A DNA stretch of 30,115 nucleotides from CALCEB01 sp035531475 (GTDB lineage: Bacteria; Acidobacteriota; Terriglobia; UBA7540), in NCBI GenBank assembly GCA_035531475.1, contig DATKST010000174.1, positions 1 to 30,115 on the forward strand, read 5' to 3'. Under the pieces are notes generated by a model, which worked only from the letters and a program-made list of their open reading frames with translations, was not told the DNA's origin and did no database searches. Position numbers and translations under genes: made by a program. Below are positions 23,899-30,115 of this stretch, in pieces (position 1 is the first letter of the stretch; each line of letters opens with the position of its first letter).

Positions 23899-25164
23899 AT
23901 GAACCTGATCCTCGCTGGAATTAATCATCGCACGGCGCCGGTCGAAGTGCGGGAGCGCATGAACATCGAGGAGGGCCGGCTGGTCACGGCGTTGAAAAAC
24001 ATCAGCCAACGCCGGGGCATCCGCGAAGCGATCATCTTCTCCACGTGCAACCGCGTCGAAGTGCTGGCCAACGCCGAGGACCGGTTTGATCCAGAGCCTT
24101 TGATCCGCCAATTTCTCGCCGATTTTCACCATTGCGATCTATCCGCCTACGAAAACTATCTTTACTGGCGGCGGCACCAGGATGCCGTGCTTCACTTGTT
24201 TCGCATGGCCTCCAGCCTGGACTCAATGATTCTAGGAGAACCGCAGATTCTAGGCCAGGTGAAGCGCGCTTTTTTAATTGCCCAAGAAGCCGGCTCGGTG
24301 AAGGGCGATCTCTACGAAGTTGTGAATCAGGCCCTCGGCGCCGCCCGGAAGGTACGGCGCGAGACGGGTTTGGGGCGGGCCGCGGTTTCGGTGCCTTACG
24401 CGGCGGTAGAGTTGGCTCGCACCATCTTCGGCCGGCTTGAGGGCAAGACGCTGTTCCTGATCGGCGCCGGGAAGATGAGCGAGATCGCTTCGCGCCACTT
24501 GGCTCGTAGCGGGGCCTGCGAGATTTATGTATCGAACCGCAGCATGGACCGGGCCGTGGAGCTGGCGCAAAAGCTGCATGGCGCCGCCATCCCCCTTGAC
24601 CACCTCCTGGAGAATCTGCACAAGGCGGATATCGTCATCAGCTCCACCGGCTCTCCCGATTTCATCATTCGCAAGGAGCAGGTGGAACAGATGCTGGCGG
24701 TCCGCAAGCGCCGCCCCATGTTCTTCGTGGATATTGCCGTGCCGCGGGATATCGATCCCTCGGTGAATGACCTGGAGAGCGTCTATGTCTACGACATTGA
24801 CGACTTGAAGCAGGTGGTGGACGCCAACCGCAAGCAGCGCGAGAAGGAGGCGGAGTTTGCGGAAGAGATCGTCCAGCAAGAAGTGCAAAAGTTGCTGCGC
24901 AGGCTTGCTTCCCGTGAAGTCGGCCCTACCATCGTGGCTTTGGAGCAACGCCTGGACACGATCCGCGGCAGGGAAATGGAGAGGTTCCGCAGCCGCCTGG
25001 GGACGCTCACTCCGGATCAGCGTGAGACGGTGGACCAACTCACACAGGGAATCCTGAATAAGATTCTGCATGGTCCCATCACCGAACTAAAGAACGGAGC
25101 CGGCAGTCCGGAAAATGGAACTTTGGTGCATTTGATCCGGAAGATTTTTGGAGTGGGGGAATAA
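23899..25164 (+). CDS. hemA: Glutamyl-tRNA reductase
   Basis: This 421-residue protein is the first committed enzyme of the C5 tetrapyrrole pathway; it reduces glutamyl-tRNA to glutamate-1-semialdehyde with NADPH. The N-terminus GINHRTAPVEVRER (7-20) and the catalytic Cys50 in STCNRVEV are canonical. LGEPQILGQVKRAF, the nucleotide-binding IGAGKMSEIASRHL and the C-terminal dimerisation helices follow. ATG 23899 lacks a strong ribosome site. The 160-bp gap after the ccsA/HemX-like gene has no terminator and no recognisable gene. hemC begins 13 bp after the stop. The 1-semialdehyde aminotransferase (hemL) is not in the window. Confidence 0.97.
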   Translation: MNLILAGINHRTAPVEVRERMNIEEGRLVTALKNISQRRGIREAIIFSTCNRVEVLANAEDRFDPEPLIRQFLADFHHCDLSAYENYLYWRRHQDAVLHLFRMASSLDSMILGEPQILGQVKRAFLIAQEAGSVKGDLYEVVNQALGAARKVRRETGLGRAAVSVPYAAVELARTIFGRLEGKTLFLIGAGKMSEIASRHLARSGACEIYVSNRSMDRAVELAQKLHGAAIPLDHLLENLHKADIVISSTGSPDFIIRKEQVEQMLAVRKRRPMFFVDIAVPRDIDPSVNDLESVYVYDIDDLKQVVDANRKQREKEAEFAEEIVQQEVQKLLRRLASREVGPTIVALEQRLDTIRGREMERFRSRLGTLTPDQRETVDQLTQGILNKILHGPITELKNGAGSPENGTLVHLIRKIFGVGE

Positions 25165-25176
25165 GATTGGGGCAAT

Positions 25177-26178
25177 GTGGCGTCCATGCCACTTGAAAAT
25201 GACCGCAGGCGATGCGGCCGGCACTTCGAGGTTCGGCCTCTCTTGAGTCAATCTAAATTGGTTTTGGGAACGCGTGGCAGTCAATTGGCGCTTTGGCAAG
25301 CGAATTGGGTTAAGAGCCGCTTGGAAGCGTTGGGGCGCGGTGTTGAAATCCGTTCGGTCAAGACCAGCGGCGACAAACTCACAGATATTTCTCTGGCGAA
25401 TTCGGGGACCAAGGGCCTGTTCATCAAAGAGATTGAAGAAGGCCTTCTGGACAATAGCCTCGACCTCGCGGTCCACAGTCTGAAGGACATGCCCGGTTCC
25501 TTGCCCCCGGGATTGATGATCGGCGCTGTCCCCCGGCGCGAAGATGCAAGGGATATTTTGATCACGCGGGACGGCTCGGCTCTTGGCCAGTTGCCGGAGG
25601 GCTCCCGCCTCGCCACCAGCAGCCCCCGGCGAGTAGCCCAGTTGCGGGCGCTGCGCCGCGACCTGGAGTTCATCCCCATTCGTGGCAACTTGGACACCCG
25701 AGTCAGGAAGCTCGATTCCGGCGTCTGCGACGGCTTGGTGGTTGCGGCAGCGGGAGTCCACAGGTTGGGACTGGCTTCGCTCATCGCCGTGTACTTTTCC
25801 GTCGAACAGATTTGCCCCGCGGTGGGCCAGGGCGCACTTGCCATTGAAATTCGAGAGCAGGACGAAAATGTGAGGCAAGCGGTGGCGCCTCTGGAAGATG
25901 CCGCCACCCGCCGCGCGGTGGACGCCGAACGCGTTGCGCTTGGCGAGTTGGGCGGAGGTTGCCGGGCGCCCATCGCCATTTACGCCTTTGAGGAGAATGG
26001 AGAGTTCAAGATCAGCGGAGTGGTGGCGAATCCTGCCAGCGGTGAAGCGCTCCGGGCATCGCTTTGCGGAGAGATGGGTGAAGGGCCGGATTTGGGGCGC
26101 CGCCTGGCCCGGTTGCTGCGGGAGCGTGGGGCCGAGCGCGTCTTGAATTCCGCGCGAGACCTGACCGTCCCAGGATAA
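25177..26178 (+). CDS. hemC: Hydroxymethylbilane synthase (porphobilinogen deaminase)
   Basis: This protein polymerises four porphobilinogens to hydroxymethylbilane. Seen are LVLGTRGSQLALWQ at the start of domain 1, AVHSLKDMPGSLPPG with the catalytic Asp, TSSPRRVAQLRALR, RGNLDTRVRKL and the dipyrromethane-cofactor Cys in ELGGGCRAPIAIYA (Cys262 from GTG 25177). The start is uncertain. GTG 25177 and ATG 25186 give about 20 residues more than usual before the first strand; TTG 25243 would put the cofactor Cys at 240, close to Cys242 of E. coli, but has a poor ribosome site. The gene sits in the hemA-hemC-hemD order. A palindromic repeat occupies the 144 bp before hemD. Confidence 0.95.
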   Translation: MASMPLENDRRRCGRHFEVRPLLSQSKLVLGTRGSQLALWQANWVKSRLEALGRGVEIRSVKTSGDKLTDISLANSGTKGLFIKEIEEGLLDNSLDLAVHSLKDMPGSLPPGLMIGAVPRREDARDILITRDGSALGQLPEGSRLATSSPRRVAQLRALRRDLEFIPIRGNLDTRVRKLDSGVCDGLVVAAAGVHRLGLASLIAVYFSVEQICPAVGQGALAIEIREQDENVRQAVAPLEDAATRRAVDAERVALGELGGGCRAPIAIYAFEENGEFKISGVVANPASGEALRASLCGEMGEGPDLGRRLARLLRERGAERVLNSARDLTVPG

Positions 26179-26189
26179 GGAATCGTTCC

Positions 26190-26257
26190 CCCCTCACCCC
26201 GGCCCTCTCCCCGCTTGCAGGGAGAGGGGGGAACCGCGTAGCGGTGGGCGAGGGGTC
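26190..26257. repeat. REP-like CCCTCACC...GGTGGGCGAGGGG palindrome, copy 2
   Basis: An inner stem GGCCCTCTCCCC / GGGAGAGGGG with a short loop is flanked by CCCCTCACC and GGTGGGCGAGGGG arms. It has the same layout as 6870-6932. It lies between hemC and hemD, where it could terminate or pause transcription or stabilise the upstream message. Confidence 0.65.
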
Positions 26258-26322
26258 CTTGCGGCCTGACTACAGCAATGCAGTCCAACCGCGCTTGAGT
26301 GAACAGTGTTGGGGTTCGGATC

Positions 26323-27126
26323 ATGCCCAAAGCCTCCATCGGATTGCCCCTCGCCGGAAAGAGGATCGTGATCACTCGCGCCCAGGATCAGGCGTCCGGT
26401 TTTCACGATGGGCTGGCGCGGCTCGGCGCGGTGGTGATTGATTTGCCCACCATTGAGATTAAAGACCCGGACTCCTGGAGGCCGATAGATTCAGCAATCG
26501 CCCGCCTCGAGCAGTTTGACTTCCTGATCTTGACTTCGGTGAATGGTGTTCGATCTTTCGTGAGCCGGTTGCGTGCCTGTGGAAGGAGTCCGGCTGACTT
26601 GGCTCCCATGGAAGTCGGCGCCATCGGGCCGGCGACGGCGGAAGCACTGCGTGAGGCAACCGTAAGAGTAGATTTTATCCCGCAGGAATATCAGGCGGAG
26701 GGTTTGTTGGAGTCTCTGGGCGGCCGGGAGGTGCAAGGGAAGCGGTTCTTGATTCCACGAGCCAAGGTGGCCAGGGATCTTGTCCCCCGCGTGCTCACCG
26801 GGCGGGGGGCCCAGGTTGAAGTGGTGGAAGCTTACCAGACCGTTCTCCCCGCCTATCCGGCCGGCGAAGTGAAAAGACGGTTAACGCCCAGGCCGGACAT
26901 CCTGGCGTTCACCAGTTCATCCACTGCCCATCATTTCGTGCAGCTCGCACAGCAGGAAGGAATCTTCCCAGAAATGCAGGCGTGCCTGATTGCTTCAATT
27001 GGACCAGTGACTTCTGCTACCTTGCAAAAACTCGGACTTAAAGTCGTAGTGCAGGCAAAGGAATCAACGATTCCTGGATTGGTTCAAGCCCTCACCGAAT
27101 ACTTCTCCGCCAGTTCAGCGCACTAA
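26323..27126 (+). CDS. hemD: Uroporphyrinogen-III synthase
   Basis: This protein of about 267 residues cyclises hydroxymethylbilane with inversion of ring D. HemD proteins are poorly conserved, but the pattern is right: LAGKRIVITRAQDQASGFHDGLARLGAVVIDLPTIEI at the N-terminus, FDFLILTSVNGVRSF, GAIGPATAEALRE in the middle, GKRFLIPRAKVARDLVPRVLTGRGAQVEVVEAYQTV and DILAFTSSSTAHHFV with SIGPVTSATLQKLGLKV near the end. ATG 26323 is preferred; GTG 26299 would add eight residues. It is the last gene of the + strand haem cluster and converges on the efflux genes at 27223. Confidence 0.9.
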   Translation: MPKASIGLPLAGKRIVITRAQDQASGFHDGLARLGAVVIDLPTIEIKDPDSWRPIDSAIARLEQFDFLILTSVNGVRSFVSRLRACGRSPADLAPMEVGAIGPATAEALREATVRVDFIPQEYQAEGLLESLGGREVQGKRFLIPRAKVARDLVPRVLTGRGAQVEVVEAYQTVLPAYPAGEVKRRLTPRPDILAFTSSSTAHHFVQLAQQEGIFPEMQACLIASIGPVTSATLQKLGLKVVVQAKESTIPGLVQALTEYFSASSAH

Positions 27127-27127
27127 T

Positions 27128-27192
27128 CGGGATTATTCACGAACTTCCCTGGGGGACCGTCAGGGCCGCGGTCAAGTCCGTGCTCTGACCTT
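27128..27192. repeat. Left-half copy of the GGATTATTCA(T/C)GAA repeat
   Basis: CGGGATTATTCACGAACTTCCC... then GGACCG-CAGGGC match the left end and left hairpin arm of the 6688-6791 element. The right arm is a diverged GTGCTCTGACC (to 27192), and the outer right end is missing. It lies between the convergent hemD and tolC-like stops, so it may act as a bidirectional transcript end. Confidence 0.55.
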
Positions 27193-27222
27193 CCCCGGCC
27201 GAAATGCCAATCACGGCGCGCC

Positions 27223-28542
27223 TCACTGCGGTCCTTTCCCAACCACAAAGTCCAGTTGAGCCGAGGCGCTCTGGTAGCTGAAACGGGTGGTCACCACCTG
27301 GGTGGCGGTGCGGGTCGCCAGGAGTTGTGCGTCCGTCAACTCAATGATGTTTCCGTAGCCCACTTGGTAGCGGCCTTCTGCAAGCTGCAAGTTCTCCTTG
27401 GCCTCGCTGGCCGCGGTCAGCGCCGTGTTGATCTGGTCTTGAGCCACCCGCACGTTGGAATAGGCGGAATACACACCCTGCCGCACGCGCAGGAAGAGCG
27501 AGGCGTGCTGCGCCTGGGAAACGCGCCTTTCCGCTTCGGATTGGCGCAACGCGGCGTGCCGCTCGCCGCCCGAAAAGAGGCTTTGCGCGAAGAGCCCCGC
27601 CAGGCTCCAGTTATAGATCAGGGGAAATTGCAGATTGTTAAAATTGTAAAACATTGAAAGATTCAAGGCCGGCTTCAGGTTGGCGTGCGCGTATTCCACG
27701 TCCGCTTGCGCAGCAGTAACTTGCTCGCGCAGGGATTGCAAGTCCGGGCGCTTTTCGACGGCTTGAACCAGAAGCTCGTCCAGAGTGCCCGCCGGCTCAA
27801 TCTGTGCCAGCGTGTCCACCGGCTCCGGGGCCTGCTCAATCGGGATGCCCATGGCCGTTGCCAAACCGGCGTGGGCCACATCCAGGTTCGCTTGCGCCTG
27901 CTCGAGCGCCAGCTTGGCGTTGGCCACCGCCACTTGCTCCTGGGTGACGTTGATTTTCGGATCGCGCCCCACCTGGTAGAAAGCCTCCGCTTGTTGGAGG
28001 TGCTGGGCGGCATTATCAAGGCCTTGCTGCTCGACGTTCACCAACTCGCGGTCCGCGAGCTCCGTATAATAGGCGGCGCGCACGTTGTAATAAATCTGAT
28101 TTTTAACGTTCTGGTAATTGTGCCCGGCGGCGCGCAGCTCAGCCATGCTGCGGTCGATCGTTCCACGCTTGCGGCCAAAGTCAAAAATGTCTTGCGACAA
28201 GTTGATGCCGCCATAATAGTAGGGCGAAGTGGAGTTGGACTCTCCCTGGTAAAACCTCTGCCACAAATCCGGCGGCGTACCGGGTTGCCCGGAGTAGTTG
28301 AAAGTTTGGCGCGTGTAGAAAGATCCCAGATTAATTTGGGGAAGAAAGGCAGAGTGCGCAATCTTCAACTGCGCCTGAGCCTCATCGATCATGGCCAGCG
28401 CCGCCGCTAGATCCGGATGGTGCTCCAGGGCGGTTTCCACGCACTGCGCGAGGGTCATCGGTTGAGGGGTTGAGTCCGCAGCGGCTGGCGTGCTTGCCGC
28501 GATCAGCAGCAGGACGAGAGCGGTAAGATTTTTGTAAGTCAT
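27223..28542 (-). CDS. TolC-family outer-membrane efflux protein
   Basis: This 439-residue protein has a signal peptide (LTALVLLLIAASTPAAA) and two efflux repeats: MTLAQCVETALEHHPDLAAALAMIDEAQAQLKIAHSAFLPQINL and ...RPDLQSLREQVTAAQADVEYAHANLKPALNLSMFYNF. Length and layout are those of classical TolC/OprM-type trimeric ducts. ATG 28542 is preceded by GGAGG with 7 nt spacing; an in-frame extension to 28653 runs through a repeat and is rejected. The periplasmic adaptor gene lies 135 bp upstream on the same strand, so both should form one envelope-spanning efflux complex with a pump encoded elsewhere. Confidence 0.92.
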   Translation of the reverse strand: MTYKNLTALVLLLIAASTPAAADSTPQPMTLAQCVETALEHHPDLAAALAMIDEAQAQLKIAHSAFLPQINLGSFYTRQTFNYSGQPGTPPDLWQRFYQGESNSTSPYYYGGINLSQDIFDFGRKRGTIDRSMAELRAAGHNYQNVKNQIYYNVRAAYYTELADRELVNVEQQGLDNAAQHLQQAEAFYQVGRDPKINVTQEQVAVANAKLALEQAQANLDVAHAGLATAMGIPIEQAPEPVDTLAQIEPAGTLDELLVQAVEKRPDLQSLREQVTAAQADVEYAHANLKPALNLSMFYNFNNLQFPLIYNWSLAGLFAQSLFSGGERHAALRQSEAERRVSQAQHASLFLRVRQGVYSAYSNVRVAQDQINTALTAASEAKENLQLAEGRYQVGYGNIIELTDAQLLATRTATQVVTTRFSYQSASAQLDFVVGKGPQ

Positions 28543-28563
28543 GCTCCTTCCTCCGTGATATCC

Positions 28564-28650
28564 GTAGGGGCGACCCTCGTGGTCGCCCGAGTGCAATTGT
28601 AGAGGCGGGCCTGGCGCCAGCCTGCGGGCGACCACCAGGGCCGCCCCTAC
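28564..28650. repeat. Inverted repeat GTAGGGGCGACC...GGTCGCCC
   Basis: Arms of 25 bp at 28564-28588 and 28626-28650 match at 23 positions, and an inner CTGGCGCCAG palindrome sits between them. It fills the gap between the adaptor stop and the TolC-type start, and could attenuate transcription from one to the other. REP/MITE-like. Confidence 0.7.
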
Positions 28651-28677
28651 CATCGCACACCGGCGATGTCGCGGCGC

Positions 28678-29838
28678 TTAGGGATTCTGGCCCACCGGAA
28701 CCGGTTGAATCTTCCCACCCTCCTGAACGCTCTCGCCGATGTTCAGGGCAATCCTTTCGCCGCGCTTCAAGCCTCCCCGGATATGCACCGTGCCGCCGTC
28801 ATCATCCAGGATGGCAACGGGCCGGAAAGCGATGCGGTCATCCGGCGTGACCACCGCCACAAAGGGTTTGTTGTTGCGCAGCACCAGCGCTTCGGCGGGA
28901 ATGGCGATCCCGGCCCATCGCTGCCGCAGGTTCAGCGTCACCTCCACAAAAATTCCGGGCAGGAACCGGCCCGCGCGGTTGTTGATGTCGATTTCGGTGA
29001 GCATGGTGCGTGTTGAGGGATCCAATTGTCCGCTGGCGCGCGTCACCTGCGCCCGCACTTTCACATCCGGCCGCGTCGCATCCACCACTTCTGCCGGATC
29101 GCCCACGCGGACCCGTTCCGCGTCGGACTGGCCGGGGTAGACGTAAATCCGCAGTACATCCGTCTCCGCCACCCGCACCACGGGCAACGCGCTGGTCTGC
29201 GCATTGGCGGCGTTTTGCACCAGGGCGCCGGGGTCCGCATAGCGCGCGGTCACGGTTCCGGTAAAGGGGGCGCGAATGACTTCATAAGACTTGAGCGTCG
29301 CCATGTTTGCAACGGCGTCATCCGCCATGCGCGCGTCCGTCACCGCTTGGTCCGCATCCTGTTGAGCGATCATGTCCCGCTTCACCAGATTGACGGCGCG
29401 GTTGGCATTGATGCGCTTGTTGATGTCATCGGAAACCGCGGCCCGGTATTGGCTGTCGGTCTCCGGGGATTCGATGATGGCCAGCAGTTCGTTGGCCGTC
29501 ACCTTGTCACCCTTATCCACCCGGATTTCCTTCAGGTATCCGCTGACCTTGGCGTAGAGCGTAGTTTCAAGGTATGGATAGGTCTCACCCAGCAACTCCA
29601 CCTTGCGCACCGCCGCCGCGTCGCCCACGGTCATGGCCTGCACGCGAGGCCCTGCCTGCGTCACGTTGGCGATTTGGTGCAACTGCGCCGCCAAGTTCTG
29701 CTGTTTTCCGGCGCGAAGCCGGTGAACCATCACCACCGCGGCAACCAACAGAATCAGGCTGACCAGGTAAAGGCCCCATCCCGAAGGTTTGCGCTTCGAG
29801 GTTTTCGATGCCGGTAGTTTGGACGGTGGCTCTGTCAT
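28678..29838 (-). CDS. Efflux periplasmic adaptor (HlyD/MFP family)
   Basis: This 386-residue protein has a basic N-terminus and one membrane helix (WGLYLVSLILLVAAVVMV, about 21-38). The lipoyl half-motifs follow, YLETTLYAKVSGYLKEIRVDKGDKVTANELLAIIE and YEVIRAPFTGTVTARYADPGALV, around a short helical hairpin. Beta-barrel (LRIYVYPGQSDAERVRVGDPAEV) and membrane-proximal domains end the chain. It should bridge an inner-membrane RND-type pump to the TolC-type duct encoded downstream. No pump gene lies between them or upstream up to the window end. The start ATG 29838 has no strong ribosome site. Substrate unknown. Confidence 0.92.
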   Translation of the reverse strand: MTEPPSKLPASKTSKRKPSGWGLYLVSLILLVAAVVMVHRLRAGKQQNLAAQLHQIANVTQAGPRVQAMTVGDAAAVRKVELLGETYPYLETTLYAKVSGYLKEIRVDKGDKVTANELLAIIESPETDSQYRAAVSDDINKRINANRAVNLVKRDMIAQQDADQAVTDARMADDAVANMATLKSYEVIRAPFTGTVTARYADPGALVQNAANAQTSALPVVRVAETDVLRIYVYPGQSDAERVRVGDPAEVVDATRPDVKVRAQVTRASGQLDPSTRTMLTEIDINNRAGRFLPGIFVEVTLNLRQRWAGIAIPAEALVLRNNKPFVAVVTPDDRIAFRPVAILDDDGGTVHIRGGLKRGERIALNIGESVQEGGKIQPVPVGQNP

Positions 29839-29939
29839 GGATTCTGGCTCTTACGGACCTTCTTCATTGCAGCGAAGGGGCGGCAGGGTCTAGTTAACAT
29901 AATTTAGGGTTCGTTCCGTAATTTTTGTTTGCTCTTTTC

Positions 29940-30072
29940 TTCATCGGACGGGGTCATGCATAGCAGCGCCCTCACCCGCCGCGACGGGAAGCACTGCTTC
30001 CCCGCGTCACGCATTATGAAAGGGCGCCCCTTTTAGGGTACGTTTTGTGTTGCGGTACGAAACGAATCCAAG
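29940..30072 (+). ncRNA. Candidate bridge RNA / structured left end of an IS110-type element
   Basis: The non-coding leader before the IS110-type recombinase start contains two clear hairpins: GGGAAGC-ACT-GCTTCCC (about 29988-30004) and AAAGGG-CGC-CCCTTT (about 30018-30032). IS110-group elements are known to express a bridge RNA from this end, with loops that recognise target and donor DNA. The assignment here is by position and hairpins only; boundaries are approximate and the guide loops were not resolved. Confidence 0.3.
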
Positions 30073-30084
30073 AAAGGAGCACCC

Positions 30085-30115
30085 ATGAATAGTGTCAAGT
30101 ATATCGGTATGGATG
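30085..30115 (+). CDS. IS110-family recombinase, N-terminal codons only
   Basis: ATG 30085, preceded by AAAGGAG (30073-30079) at 5 nt, opens MNSVKYIGMD, after which the window ends. (V/K)-Y-(I/V)-G-(M/I)-D is the start of IS110-family DEDD recombinases, in which this Asp is the first RuvC-like catalytic residue. With ten residues the call rests on that motif, the strong ribosome site and the hairpin-rich leader. Confidence 0.65.
   Translation, partial: MNSVKYIGMD

Overview
The window looks like a chromosomal segment of a moderately GC-rich, Gram-negative, heterotrophic bacterium. Two TolC-type outer-membrane factors and a periplasmic adaptor indicate an outer membrane. A split methylmalonyl-CoA mutase, a large glycine-rich TolC-like protein, a CcsA/HemX-like protein ahead of hemACD and several families of short palindromic repeats would fit an acidobacterium. 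That placement is inference from gene content; no rRNA or other decisive taxonomic marker is present.

Layout. Positions 1-1866 are mobile-element debris: the frameshifted 3' end of an IS1634/IS4-type transposase, then an IS (563-1866) whose DDE transposase has lost the segment carrying its second catalytic Asp. A clean sigma70-type promoter lies just outside this IS. It drives a + strand group: acetyl-CoA acetyltransferase (thl), 3-hydroxyacyl-CoA dehydrogenase (hbd), recA, a short penicillin-binding-type transpeptidase, a 300-bp stack of palindromic repeats, and uvrA. Two decayed small genes follow (a MazF/PemK-like toxin and a GIY-YIG domain protein, both frameshifted), then uppP, ftsK, and a marR-clc pair whose genes abut exactly.

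On the - strand (19949 to about 16503) lies a methylmalonyl-CoA mutase operon: large catalytic subunit, two unrecognised genes, the B12-binding small subunit, and a scrap of an enoyl-CoA hydratase gene. The two unknown genes, a three-helix membrane protein and a soluble beta-rich protein, overlap each other by 4 bp, sit 4 bp ahead of the B12 subunit and have visibly lower GC. They are the best candidate here for something undescribed. Next come a TolC-like gene with a clear terminator, then a + strand haem cluster (ccsA/hemX-like, hemA, hemC, hemD) taking glutamyl-tRNA to uroporphyrinogen III. A convergent - strand pair encodes a TolC-type factor and an efflux adaptor with no inner-membrane pump alongside. 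The window ends in the first codons of an IS110-type recombinase, preceded by a hairpin-rich leader where such elements may encode a bridge RNA.

At least five short inverted-repeat families lie between genes (6688-6991, 20063-20192, 22720-22801, 26190-26257, 27128-27192, 28564-28650). Two of them occur more than once in the window. No tRNA, rRNA, CRISPR array, prophage or origin was seen.
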